A stretch of DNA of 64,000 nt, taken from positions 62,001-126,000 of the forward strand of contig JAWLAH010000003.1 in assembly GCA_041395525.1 (NCBI GenBank). The letters are read 5' to 3'. The first letter of the stretch is position 1. Each line of letters starts with the position of its first letter. Below, one piece after another: positions 16,881-25,441 of the stretch. The DNA comes from CADEED01 sp020442965. GTDB lineage: Bacteria; Pseudomonadota; Gammaproteobacteria; Steroidobacterales; Steroidobacteraceae. The position numbers and the translations under genes were made by a program. The notes below the pieces were generated by a model. It was given only the letters and a program-made list of their open reading frames with translations, was not told where the DNA came from and did no database searches.

Positions 16881-18265
16881 AACCCCCCCGCGGCCATCTC
16901 GAGCGCACGGGCCATCGCGCCGCTCTTGGCGATGATTTCAGCGTATTCCGCCGCCGGAACGCTGTCGGCAACAATACCGGCACCCGCTTGGTAGCTGTAT
17001 TCATCACCGTTGAACACCAGCGTCCTGATGGTGATCGCCTGATCCAGATCGCCGCGCGCACCGAAATAGCCCACCGTGCCGCCATACAACCCGCGCTGAA
17101 CGGGCTCCAGTTCATCGATGATCTCCATGGCACGGACCTTTGGCGCTCCGACCAGGGTACCCGCGGGAAATGTCGCTGCAAACAGGTCGAAGGCGTCGCG
17201 ATTCGCTGCGAGCTGCCCTTTCACACCGCTCACGATATGCATCACGTGGCTGTAACGCTCGATCACCCGATAGGGGTCGACGAGCACGCTGCCCGGGTGT
17301 GCGACCCGGCCCAAATCGTTACGCGCCAGGTCGACCAGCATGACGTGCTCAGCGTTCTCCTTGACATCACCTAACAACTCGGTCTCACGTGCAGCATCGA
17401 GAACCGGGTCGTCTGCCCGTGGGCGAGTTCCGGCGAGAGGTCGCAGCTCCGCTCGCCCAGCGTGCAACTTGACCAGCGCCTCGGGCGAAGAGCCCACCAC
17501 CGTGACATCACCGAGCTCACAGTAGTACATGTACGGCGATGGATTGATCAACCGTAGCGCGCGATAGGCTTGAAAGGGATCGAGCGAGTGTCGCCCGGAA
17601 AAACGTGATGCCAGTACCAGTTGATAGACATCGCCCGCCGCAATGTATTCTTTGACCCTCAGGACGCGCTGGATGTAATCGTCACGCGATAGTGACGCGG
17701 CGGCAGCACCGAACCCGAGCGCGTCGCGCCGACGGTACGGCAGCCCGCCGCGCAGTGCCTGAATGACTTCGGTGCGCAGCGCACGACGCTCGCCGTCCGT
17801 CCCCGCATGCAACAACGCGATCGCGCGGGTCAGGTGATCGAACACCAGCAGGGATTCCGGTGCCACATAGTGTAGATCCGGCACCGGCGATGTGGCGCGT
17901 ATCTGCTGCGGCAAACGCTCGAAGTAGCGCACCAGATCGTACGAGGAAAAGCCTACTAAACCGCCCGCGAGCGGAATCCCATCAACGTCGGGAGCCGGGC
18001 GTGGCACACGCGCGAGCGCAGCGCGCAACGCCGCTAACAAGGCCATCTGACTATCCGGGCGCGGCGTTTTCTCCCCATCGAGCCAAAGCCCGCGTGCATC
18101 AAGGCGCACTTCCTGCGACTTGCCAAATCCGATAAAGGAATAGCGCGCCAAGCGTTCGCCGCCCTCGACGCTCTCGAGCAGGAAGCGTGGCCCGAAGCTC
18201 GCGAGCTTGGCATAGGCCGACACCGGCGTGTCGAGATCACCAGCAATATCAAATGGCGGCTTCAT
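16877..18265 (-). CDS. trpE: Anthranilate synthase component I
   Basis: 462 aa. TrpE converts chorismate to anthranilate. LLES at residues 29-32 with the following RYSFIGFG forms the tryptophan feedback site. The chorismate-binding half shows LAGTRPRADDP, DLARNDLGRVA, HIVSGVKGQL, FPAGTLVGAPKVRAMEII and YQAGAGIVADS. First structural gene of the operon; its ATG is 40 bases after the attenuator's T-run, with only a weak AGAG ribosome site. Regulated by the leader peptide and attenuator immediately upstream, and by Trp feedback on the enzyme. Confidence 0.97.
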   Translation of the reverse strand: MKPPFDIAGDLDTPVSAYAKLASFGPRFLLESVEGGERLARYSFIGFGKSQEVRLDARGLWLDGEKTPRPDSQMALLAALRAALARVPRPAPDVDGIPLAGGLVGFSSYDLVRYFERLPQQIRATSPVPDLHYVAPESLLVFDHLTRAIALLHAGTDGERRALRTEVIQALRGGLPYRRRDALGFGAAAASLSRDDYIQRVLRVKEYIAAGDVYQLVLASRFSGRHSLDPFQAYRALRLINPSPYMYYCELGDVTVVGSSPEALVKLHAGRAELRPLAGTRPRADDPVLDAARETELLGDVKENAEHVMLVDLARNDLGRVAHPGSVLVDPYRVIERYSHVMHIVSGVKGQLAANRDAFDLFAATFPAGTLVGAPKVRAMEIIDELEPVQRGLYGGTVGYFGARGDLDQAITIRTLVFNGDEYSYQAGAGIVADSVPAAEYAEIIAKSGAMARALEMAAGGL

Positions 18266-18305
18266 GACTCTGTATTGATCGTTAGCATCGGTAACTCGCA
18301 GACAA

Positions 18306-18344
18306 TAAAAAACCCATCCCGGGAAGGCCTGCCGGAGATGGGTT
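18306..18344 (-). terminator. trp attenuator terminator
   Basis: Reading leftward, ACCCATC (18343-18337) pairs with GATGGGT (18318-18312), and after a one-base bulge CCGG (18335-18332) pairs with CCGG (18322-18319). TTTTTT follows (18311-18306), giving a rho-independent terminator between the leader peptide and trpE. A GGAG-C-GGG segment just after the leader stop (about 18390-18380) can pair with the CCC-AT-CTCC arm instead, a candidate antiterminator. Stalling at the tandem Trp codons when charged tRNA-Trp is scarce would favour the antiterminator. Confidence 0.85.
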
Positions 18345-18390
18345 CTGGCGTGAACTTGAAACTATCTAAACGCGACCAGCGCCCGCTCCG

Positions 18391-18438
18391 TCAGGAGTGG
18401 CGCCACCAGCAATTCCGCACACCTCGGGGTGAATTCAT
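18391..18438 (-). CDS. trpL: trp leader peptide with tandem Trp codons
   Basis: A 15-codon open frame encoding MNSPRGVRNCWWRHS, with two adjacent TGG codons at positions 11-12 and a TGA at 18393-18391. It lies 47 bases upstream of the terminator hairpin and 125 bases upstream of trpE. No ribosome site precedes the ATG, but the predicted promoter places the transcription start at or next to the ATG, so it is probably a leaderless start. Position, Trp codons and terminator together make a classical transcription-attenuation leader. Confidence 0.9.
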   Translation of the reverse strand: MNSPRGVRNCWWRHS

Positions 18439-18444
18439 GGGACG

Positions 18445-18474
18445 AGTATCACTGCCGCGGACCCATGCCGTCAA
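18445..18474 (-). promoter_or_regulatory. Predicted trp operon promoter
   Basis: Leftward -35 TTGACG (18474-18469) and -10 GATACT (18450-18445) are separated by 18 bases. The start would fall about 6-7 bases after the -10, on or beside the A of the trpL ATG (18438). Confidence 0.6.
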
Positions 18475-18531
18475 GCCAGCCGCCGCTCGGCCGCCCGGCC
18501 CGTGACGGCCAGCGCACGCCAACGCGGTGTG

Positions 18532-19791
18532 TCAGGCGATCAGACCCAAAGCAGGAGACGCAGCAGCAAAGCCTGGAAACAGGGTGGCCGCATCGCTCCC
18601 CGGGTGCAGCCTGGTCATGATCTCGGCGACGACCGCACGGTAGTCAGTCGTAACCGCGAGGTCGCCCTCGTCCAGCTGGTCAGGCGCGAGGCCCGGCCAC
18701 TGCCCGTAGAGCTTGCCGCCTTGCACTGGACCGCCGAGCAACATCATGACATTGCCGTGACCATGATCCGTGCCGCCCGAATTGTTAGACTTGAGACGAC
18801 GGCCAAACTCGCTGACGGTGACGATGACGAGCCGCGACTGAAAATCCTGCATGTCGGACCAGAACGCCGCCAGTGCGGTCGACAACGCTGCAACTCGTGA
18901 CCGGAAACGCCATTCCTGGCCATCGTGATGATCCCAATCGCCGAAATCCACGGTCGCCAGCTGTAACCCGACATCCAGCTTGGCAAGCTGCGCGACCGCC
19001 TGCAGGGCGCCGGAAAGTTCCCCGGCCGGCCAATCGGCAGGATAGCTCACGCCGGCGCGAGGTTGGTAGGGCACGCGCGCGCCGTTGGCCGCGCGTGGGA
19101 TCTTCTGCTCGAAGACATCGGCCGTGTTCAACATCCGGCGCATCGCCGTGCTCACCGGATCGGCCCCGGCAAAGCTGCCATTCAGAATCTTCATTTGATA
19201 CGGCCGCAGATAGTCGTCGACCCACAACCTGAAATCGTTCGGATTGGAGACGGACGGCGTCTGCTCGGCGCCGAGAAACAGCGCGGGCAGGCCGGAGCCG
19301 ATTGCTGCCGATTTGAAGCCGTCGTCAGCGCCCCCCAGACCGGACAGGTAGCGAGTAAGCCAGCCCGTGCGCAGCGGCGCCGCGCGATCGGTCACACCGC
19401 GCTCCATCATATCCATCGCATCGAAGTGACTACGCGACGGATTCATGAGGCCGGTAGCGTGCACAAACGCCAGCGACCGCGACTGATACAGCTCGCGCAG
19501 TGCAACCGTCGCAGCGTGTGCACGAAAGTCCAGTCCGGACTGGCTGGCCACCGACCAGCCAGCTGTAGCGCCGGAATCCGCAACGCGCAGGGTCGTGGGT
19601 CGTTGGGCAATATAGTTAGTGTCATTGACCGGGGCTACGAAGTGCAGGCCATCCATGCCGCCACGCAGTGACAGGACAAGCAGGATGGGCGCGTTGTTGG
19701 CTTGCTGACCGAACGCGACACGTGTCAGGCCCGCGGCCGCGGCGGCGCCGGCAATCGTGCTGGCGGCGAGGAAATCTCTTCTCGTGAGCAT
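18532..19791 (-). CDS. DUF1501 Tat-exported protein
   Basis: 419 aa. Starts with a twin-arginine signal (TRRDFLAASTIAGAAAAAGL, cleavage near AFGQQ), so it is exported folded. LVLSLRGGMDGLHFVAPVND and the later GTDHGHGNVMMLLGGPVQGG and VTVSEFGRRLKSN are the DUF1501 (alkaline-phosphatase-like fold) pattern. Members are nearly always next to a DUF1800 gene, as here; the pair's function is not established. ATG 19791 has GGAG nine bases upstream. The gap from the DUF1800 gene is 50 bases, so they form one operon. Confidence 0.9.
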   Translation of the reverse strand: MLTRRDFLAASTIAGAAAAAGLTRVAFGQQANNAPILLVLSLRGGMDGLHFVAPVNDTNYIAQRPTTLRVADSGATAGWSVASQSGLDFRAHAATVALRELYQSRSLAFVHATGLMNPSRSHFDAMDMMERGVTDRAAPLRTGWLTRYLSGLGGADDGFKSAAIGSGLPALFLGAEQTPSVSNPNDFRLWVDDYLRPYQMKILNGSFAGADPVSTAMRRMLNTADVFEQKIPRAANGARVPYQPRAGVSYPADWPAGELSGALQAVAQLAKLDVGLQLATVDFGDWDHHDGQEWRFRSRVAALSTALAAFWSDMQDFQSRLVIVTVSEFGRRLKSNNSGGTDHGHGNVMMLLGGPVQGGKLYGQWPGLAPDQLDEGDLAVTTDYRAVVAEIMTRLHPGSDAATLFPGFAAASPALGLIA

Positions 19792-19841
19792 GAGCGCTCT
19801 CCTTGGAAAAACTGTTCGTGACCAACGCTGACGACGTTCGC

Positions 19842-21821
19842 TCAGCGGTACTGGAAGTCAGCCAGCATCGCAATCGACGCGATCGTCAGACGCATGCGAT
19901 AACTGACCCAGTCGGCTTCACCGGCAGGTGGGAGATCCGGTGACTTGCCATTGGCCAGCAACGCGTACAGATCGTCACGCATTCCTTGTGGCGGCGGCAC
20001 GGGCATCATTCGTGACAACCATTCGTCTACCAACTGGCGACTCGTCCGACCATTGATCGCGATCGTCGCGTCAGGATCGAATGTCATGAACGAGGTGTCC
20101 TTGTTGGCGATCGCTTGAGCCGCGTTCCAGCGCGCCAGCAGACTGCTGGCGCCGAGCCAGGCACCGGCAACGTCTGGATGACCGGTGGGAGCCGGCCAGC
20201 CGAATTGGCGATAGTTCTGCGTTTCCATCAGCCAGAACAGATAGCCGTCAGGCTTTACCTCCGCGTCGATTGCACGCATCTGTGCAGCTGCGGCCTCGAA
20301 CGGGCGCCGAGCCTTGCGGACGCTGCCATCGAGCGTCGCACCGGCATCGAAGATGGCTCTGACGACCGACGCGATCTGCGTCGGACTCTCGCGCGCCGCG
20401 AGCCAAGCCGTGACCGCCGCACTCACCACGGCTGCCGGTGGTTCATCCGCGAGCAGACGACGCGCGAGCTTGGTGCACAAGTGCTGAGCCGTGCCCGGAT
20501 GCTTGGCGAGAATATCGAGCACCTGTCGACCGTCCGCCAGATCAGGCTGGTCGGCGGCGATCGTCTGACCAAGCACCGTTTTCGTGGTCTTGTCGTGCCA
20601 GTTTGGCTTGTAGAGAAACTGCCCGGTGTCGGGTAACTCGGTGTTATCAGGCCCGGACCAGGCGCCGTTCGCGACGGTCCAACCGGTGAACGCACGCGCG
20701 ACTTCCCGCACGTCGGCATCCAGATAGCCGGTCGCGACACCGTCCGCATTGCGCGGTACGTCAGCGGGCGAGGCGTAGCGCTCGGCGAGATAGTTGGGAG
20801 CGCCCAGCGTGTGCAACTCCAGCAACTCGCGCGCGTAGTTCTCGTTGGCTGGGCTCAGATAGTTAGAGGCATTGTCAAGGTAGAACAGCATACAGGGATG
20901 ACGCGCAATGGCTTCGATGAAGCTGCGGAAATTCCCGAAGGCGTTCTGTCTGATGAGCGCGTCGTAGGTGGGGAACAGAACGGCGATTTCTTCGTCCGAT
21001 TCCGCCACCACGTGAAAATGGTTGTGCCAGAACTCGGCCATCAGTTCGCGCAATTGCTGTGGCGAGTGCACCGCGCGAATCCACGTGGCAACGCGCACCT
21101 CCATCACCGGCCGCATCTTCTCTTCCCAAGGTACGTTGTCGCGGTTCTCGAGAATGCTCCACAGTTGTGAGGCACTCTTATTGAGGGCGGTCAGCCCGCG
21201 GTTTTCGTTGACGGCGGGCCAACGCGCGTCCGCGCCGTACTCGATGCGCAGACGCGCATTGCTCAGACGCGTCTGGGTCGCTGCGTCGTCACCCGCCGGA
21301 ACTGCGCGCTGCTCGTCAAACCATGCGCTCGCGCCCATCGCCTGAACGCGCGCGAGATCGGCTTTGCTTGCGCCATAGGCGTAGCGGTTCAAGGTACGCC
21401 ACGGGTCCGCGACAAACGGTTGCTGCTCGGGCGGCGTGGGGCTCGGTGCCGGGGGTGTCGGCGCGGGTGGTGTTGGAGCTGGCGGCGTGGGCGCCGGGGG
21501 TGTCGGCGCGGGTGGTGTCGGAGCTGGCGGCATGGGGCTCGGTGCCGGCGGCGTCGGCATCACCGAGGGCGGCATCGTGCCTGGAGGCATCGCGCCGGGC
21601 GGCGCACCTGCTGGCGGCGTTACGCTAACGACTTCGGCGGCTGATCCTCCGGTGGAGGTTTCGCCGCAGGCCGCCAGAGCTGCTGCGCTGAGCACAGCCA
21701 GGCCAATGCCACCGGCGCCTCTTTGGTGTTCAGTCAATCGCGCTGGCTCGCTAGCATCGTCGCGATACCCGTCAACGGGGTTGTCCAAGTCGTTAGCGTT
21801 GATGGTGCCGTCAGATGCCAT
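19842..21821 (-). CDS. DUF1800 protein with a Pro-Thr repeat linker
   Basis: 659 aa from ATG 21821, chosen for its GGGAGG ribosome site. After about 35 polar residues comes a hydrophobic stretch ending LAAACG (Cys52), which may be a lipobox although the n-region is long. Residues about 65-132 are low-complexity, including repeats of PTPPA. From residue 140 the DUF1800 domain runs to the end: LNRYAYGASKADLARVQAMG, ELMAEFWHNHFHV, HPCMLFYLDNASN, NENYARELLELHTLG and GYLDADVREVARAFTGW. DUF1800 proteins occur with DUF1501 partners in envelope-related or degradative clusters; activity is unknown. The linker may span the envelope to present the domain. Confidence 0.88.
   Translation of the reverse strand: MASDGTINANDLDNPVDGYRDDASEPARLTEHQRGAGGIGLAVLSAAALAACGETSTGGSAAEVVSVTPPAGAPPGAMPPGTMPPSVMPTPPAPSPMPPAPTPPAPTPPAPTPPAPTPPAPTPPAPSPTPPEQQPFVADPWRTLNRYAYGASKADLARVQAMGASAWFDEQRAVPAGDDAATQTRLSNARLRIEYGADARWPAVNENRGLTALNKSASQLWSILENRDNVPWEEKMRPVMEVRVATWIRAVHSPQQLRELMAEFWHNHFHVVAESDEEIAVLFPTYDALIRQNAFGNFRSFIEAIARHPCMLFYLDNASNYLSPANENYARELLELHTLGAPNYLAERYASPADVPRNADGVATGYLDADVREVARAFTGWTVANGAWSGPDNTELPDTGQFLYKPNWHDKTTKTVLGQTIAADQPDLADGRQVLDILAKHPGTAQHLCTKLARRLLADEPPAAVVSAAVTAWLAARESPTQIASVVRAIFDAGATLDGSVRKARRPFEAAAAQMRAIDAEVKPDGYLFWLMETQNYRQFGWPAPTGHPDVAGAWLGASSLLARWNAAQAIANKDTSFMTFDPDATIAINGRTSRQLVDEWLSRMMPVPPPQGMRDDLYALLANGKSPDLPPAGEADWVSYRMRLTIASIAMLADFQYR
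21432..21560 (-). repeat. 15-bp imperfect tandem repeat coding for a PTPPA linker
   Basis: About eight imperfect 15-base units, read on the plus strand as variants of GGTGTCGGCGCGGGT, encode the Pro-Thr-Ala linker of the DUF1800 protein. The repeat also opens an antisense Gly-rich frame that I regard as a shadow. Such tracts change length easily by slippage. Confidence 0.8.
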
Positions 21822-22227
21822 AGCGATACCTCCCGGTGCTTGCCCGGCCAATATGCACCATGCACCACTGTCTGCGGAACCCACCTGAGCGTCGTGTGCA
21901 GCCGACATGGATTGTTCGCTGCAGCGAGAACGCTCGATTGTTAGTATGACTGTCGGCTGGCACCGACTGATGATGTTAAATGGTTCGTGCGCGTGCAGTA
22001 GAATTCCGCGACTCGAGCGATAGATCCGCGACTGCCACGCGTTGCTCGGCAGCGATTGAGCCTGATTCCCGGCGCTCCGCTAGTGAGCCAGGCGGAGCGG
22101 ATGATCGCAGCACGTTCGATAACGCAACACGTGCAAGCATCAGGAAACATTGCGGCTGCGCAGCATGCCACGTTGTAGAATCAGCGCGAAGGCGCGGCCA
22201 CTCGGCAGACGCCGACGGGAGCAAGAC
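21822..22227. other. Divergent intergenic region, no gene seen
   Basis: 406 bases between the divergent DUF1800 and HerA-like genes. I see no conserved open frame. A -10-like TAGAAT at 22176-22181 lies about 46 bases before the HerA-like ATG without a convincing -35. The left part probably carries the leftward promoter of the DUF1800/DUF1501 pair. Confidence 0.4.
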
Positions 22228-24666
22228 ATGGCTGTGGACTACGAAAAACTGGGCGTGTTCTATCTCGGCAAGGAATTCAACGCCGAATCGAACCAATTGC
22301 GGGACGAGCTGGTTCTCTATGACTCCAAGGATCTGACGACACACGCGGTCTGCGTGGGCATGACCGGCAGCGGCAAGACCGGGCTTTGTCTTTCCTTGCT
22401 GGAGGAAGCGGCGATCGACGGCGTGCCCGCCATCTGCATCGACCCGAAGGGTGATCTCGGCAATCTGCTGCTCGCCTTCCCGGATCTGACGGCACAAAAT
22501 TTTCGACCGTGGGTCGATCCGACCGAGGCACAACGGCGAGGCGTCTCGTTGGATGCGTTAGCGCAGCAGACGGCTGACAACTGGCGCAAGGGTCTCGCCG
22601 ACTGGCAGCAACAACCAGAGCGGATCGCCCGCTTCCGCGATGCGACCGATGTCACCATCTACACGCCCGGGGCGGAGACGGGCCTGCCATTGTCCGTCCT
22701 GCGCTCGTTCGCCGCACCGCCACCCGAGCAGTTGGCGGATGGCGGTGCACTACGAGATCGGATCGGCGCAGTCGTTGCCGGACTGCTGAGCCTGCTGGGT
22801 GTCGATGCCGATCCGCTGACGAGCCGGGAACACATTCTGCTCGCCAGCATCATCGAGACTGCCTGGCGCGCAGGCACGACGCTCGACATCGCGAGCCTCA
22901 TCAACGCGGTACAAAAACCGGCCTTCGATCGGGTGGGTGCGTTCGATCTCGAAACTTTCTATCCCGCCAAAGACCGTCTCAAACTTGCCATGCAGATCAA
23001 CAATCTGCTCGCTTCACCGGGTTTCGCCACGTGGCTGACAGGCGAGCCGCTCGACGCACAGCGACTGCTGTTCACGCCGGCCGGCAAGCCGCGCATCTCG
23101 ATCATTTCAATCGCACATCTTTCCGATAGCGAACGTATGTTCGTCGTCACGCTCGTGCTGAACGAAATCATCACCTGGATGCGAACGCAGACCGGCACGT
23201 CGTCGTTGCGTGCGATCTTGTACATGGATGAGATCTTCGGTTATTTCCCGCCCACGGCGAATCCGCCGAGCAAGCAGCCGATGCTGACTTTGCTCAAACA
23301 GGCGCGGGCATTCGGGCTGGGCTGCGTCCTGGCGACGCAGAATCCGGTCGATCTCGACTACAAGGGTCTCGCCAACTGCGGTACCTGGCTGATTGGTCGT
23401 CTGCAAACCGAGCGCGACAAACTACGTTTGCTCGATGGCCTGGAGAGTGCTCTGGCGGGCGCGGCTCTCGAGCGCAGTGAGTTGGACAAGATGATGTCGA
23501 GTCTGACGCAGCGCGTGTTCTTGCTGCGCAACGTGCACGAAAATGCACCCATCCTGATGAAGAGTCGTTGGGCGCTTTCTTACCTGCGTGGCCCGCTGAC
23601 TGGCACCGAAATCAGCCGTTTGATGGCACCGCGAAGAAGTGCACTAGCGAGCAGCTCGACCACGAACACGGTCGGTACTGCGCCACAGCCCTCGAACGCC
23701 CCCGCGATCCCTGCCGCAGCGACACGCCCGAGCATCGCCGGCGACGTGACCGAGTACTTCCTGCCGTCCAATGTGAGCGGGGGCCCGATCAACTATCGAC
23801 CGATGGTACTGGGCTCCGCCAAACTGCACTTCATCGATAGCAAACTGAAGCTCGACCAGTGGCAGACTACTTGCTACCTCGCGCCGCTCGGTGACGATGG
23901 CAAGCGGGTGCTGTGGGAAGAAGCGCTGGTGAATGCCGATTTCAGGTCGCGCCTGCTTGGTTCGCCAAGCGACGGTACCGCTGGCTATGATGACTTGCCG
24001 GGCGCCGCGATGCGCGCCGCGGCGTATCAAGCGTTCGGCAAACAACTGGCTGCCTTTCTGTACGAACGGCAGCGCGCACAACTCTGGGTTGCCGATAGCC
24101 TCAAAATGACATCCTTGCCTGGAGAAGCCGAGGGTGACTTTCGTGCGCGGCTCGCCCATGCCGCGCGTGAACAGCGCGACGACGCAGTCGAAGTCCTGCG
24201 CGGCAAGTACGCGCAGAAGATTCAAAGACTCCAGGATCAGGTGCGGCGTGCCGCGGACAAACATGTCCGCGAGCAGAGCCAGTTGTCGTCGCAGCGGCTG
24301 CAGACCGTGGTTTCCATCGGAACAACGGTGCTCGGCGCGCTCTTTGGTCGCAAGGCTATTTCTGCCACCAGTGTCGGACGAGCCGCCACCGCGATCAACA
24401 AGGCCAAACGAATTGGTAGCGAGCAACAGGATGTCGCGCAGGCAGAGGAAAGTCTCGATGTGCTGCAGCAACGGCTGACGGCGATGCAGCAGGAATGTGA
24501 GGCGGAAATCGCCACCTTGACACAGTCGCTCGATCCTGCGGCGATCGTGCTCACAGAAACAGCAGTGACCCCGCGCAAATCGGATCTCGCGATCGGTGAA
24601 GTAGCTCTGGTCTGGACACCCTGGCGCACGGGCGCGGACGGTTTCCCGATCAAGGCGTTCGACTGA
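22228..24666 (+). CDS. HerA/VirB4-like AAA ATPase with C-terminal coiled coil
   Basis: 812 aa from ATG 22228, which has a GGGAG ribosome site; an upstream in-frame start adds 26 unlikely residues. Residues 1-45 are a small N-terminal region; Walker A is GMTGSGKT (44-51), Walker B is ILYMDEIFGY (330-339), and GCVLATQNPVDLDYKGLANC after it fits the sensor/arginine region of the FtsK-HerA superfamily. The C-terminal 250 residues include a long charged coiled coil (REQRDDAVEVLRGKYAQKIQ, then QDVAQAEESLDVLQQRLTAM) broken by a Gly-rich hydrophobic hairpin (VVSIGTTVLGALFGRKAIS). HerA-type ATPases pump DNA in repair, conjugation or phage defence. No nuclease partner is adjacent, so its role is unknown. 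yajQ follows after 26 bases. Confidence 0.82.
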   Translation: MAVDYEKLGVFYLGKEFNAESNQLRDELVLYDSKDLTTHAVCVGMTGSGKTGLCLSLLEEAAIDGVPAICIDPKGDLGNLLLAFPDLTAQNFRPWVDPTEAQRRGVSLDALAQQTADNWRKGLADWQQQPERIARFRDATDVTIYTPGAETGLPLSVLRSFAAPPPEQLADGGALRDRIGAVVAGLLSLLGVDADPLTSREHILLASIIETAWRAGTTLDIASLINAVQKPAFDRVGAFDLETFYPAKDRLKLAMQINNLLASPGFATWLTGEPLDAQRLLFTPAGKPRISIISIAHLSDSERMFVVTLVLNEIITWMRTQTGTSSLRAILYMDEIFGYFPPTANPPSKQPMLTLLKQARAFGLGCVLATQNPVDLDYKGLANCGTWLIGRLQTERDKLRLLDGLESALAGAALERSELDKMMSSLTQRVFLLRNVHENAPILMKSRWALSYLRGPLTGTEISRLMAPRRSALASSSTTNTVGTAPQPSNAPAIPAAATRPSIAGDVTEYFLPSNVSGGPINYRPMVLGSAKLHFIDSKLKLDQWQTTCYLAPLGDDGKRVLWEEALVNADFRSRLLGSPSDGTAGYDDLPGAAMRAAAYQAFGKQLAAFLYERQRAQLWVADSLKMTSLPGEAEGDFRARLAHAAREQRDDAVEVLRGKYAQKIQRLQDQVRRAADKHVREQSQLSSQRLQTVVSIGTTVLGALFGRKAISATSVGRAATAINKAKRIGSEQQDVAQAEESLDVLQQRLTAMQQECEAEIATLTQSLDPAAIVLTETAVTPRKSDLAIGEVALVWTPWRTGADGFPIKAFD

Positions 24667-24692
24667 CCGCTGGCAAGTAGGGAGCGCCATAA

Positions 24693-25175
24693 ATGCCATC
24701 TTTCGATATCGTTTCGGAGCTCAACTCGCACGAATGCGCCAATGCGGTCGATCAGGCCAATCGTGAACTGGCGCAGCGTTTCGACTTCAAGGACAGCGGG
24801 GCGACGTTCGCATTGCAAGATGCCGTCATCTCACTCGAGGCGCCGGCCGAATATCAGCTCAAACAGATGCTGGATATACTAACTACGCGGCTCGCCAAAC
24901 GCGGGCTCGATCCCAAATGCATGGAAGTAGAAGATGCGCACAGCAATCTGGCGCGTGCGCGTCAACAAGTGACGCTGCGGCATGGAATCGATGGCGAATC
25001 GGGCAGGAAGATCACCCGCCTGATCAAAGATGCGAAGCTGAAAGTCCAGGCCACGATTCAAGGCGACAAGGTACGCGTGACCGGTAAGAAGCGCGACGAC
25101 CTGCAGGAGGCGATCCAGTTGTTGCGCAAGACCGATTTCGATCGGCCGCTGCAATTCGAGAACTTCCGCGACTAG
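24693..25175 (+). CDS. yajQ: YajQ-family nucleotide-binding protein
   Basis: 160 aa, the family's full length. PSFDIVSELNSHECANAVDQ at the start, RFDFKDSGA, and the C-terminal VRVTGKKRDDLQEAIQLLRK and FDRPLQFENFRD are diagnostic. Two ferredoxin-like domains bind cyclic di-GMP in Xanthomonas YajQ, where it acts with a LysR-type regulator on virulence genes. A GGGAG site lies upstream. Placed in tandem with the HerA-like ATPase; why the two would be co-expressed is unclear. Confidence 0.95.
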   Translation: MPSFDIVSELNSHECANAVDQANRELAQRFDFKDSGATFALQDAVISLEAPAEYQLKQMLDILTTRLAKRGLDPKCMEVEDAHSNLARARQQVTLRHGIDGESGRKITRLIKDAKLKVQATIQGDKVRVTGKKRDDLQEAIQLLRKTDFDRPLQFENFRD

Positions 25176-25186
25176 CCGCCACCGCG

Positions 25187-25441
25187 CTAGCGCGGCGGAC
25201 TACCCGGCTTGTGCGCGGCGCAATCGCCGCAACTGCCCGCGCTCTTCGCGGCTGTTCGCCGCAGCATTGGCTCGATCACAAGGCGCCGCGATCCGGCTAA
25301 CCACTGGCGCGTCTGCGCCGCGCGATCCAGAGCGATCAACACCCGCAGCAGGCGCGCCGCAGGCAGTAGCGCCCACGCGGCATAGAGTGCCGCGCTGATG
25401 ACGAGCAAGGCCACAACAACGTCTTGCAGCGCCGTAATCAC
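25187..25441 (-). CDS. Small FeoB-associated membrane protein with CxxC
   Basis: 84 aa from a GTG that overlaps the feoB stop (GTGA). One membrane helix (ALQDVVVALLVISAALYAAW) is followed by a basic amphipathic stretch (RLLRVLIALDRAAQTRQWL) and a tail with SCGDCAAHK. Small membrane proteins with a terminal Cys pair commonly follow feoB and resemble the FeoB-associated Cys-rich or DUF6587 families (from memory). It may bind iron or regulate FeoB. The stop falls in a 14-base palindrome (25182-25195) between convergent genes. Confidence 0.72.
   Translation of the reverse strand: MITALQDVVVALLVISAALYAAWALLPAARLLRVLIALDRAAQTRQWLAGSRRLVIEPMLRRTAAKSAGSCGDCAAHKPGSPPR

Noticed and set aside
21436..21888. 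Gly-rich open frame of 150 codons on the plus strand.
   Set aside because: It is the reverse of the Pro-rich linker of the DUF1800 protein.
25182..25195. Perfect 14-base palindrome CCGCGCTAGCGCGG at the yajQ/feo convergent junction.
   Set aside because: Mostly within the last codons of the small CxxC gene and without a T-run; too little to call a terminator or site.
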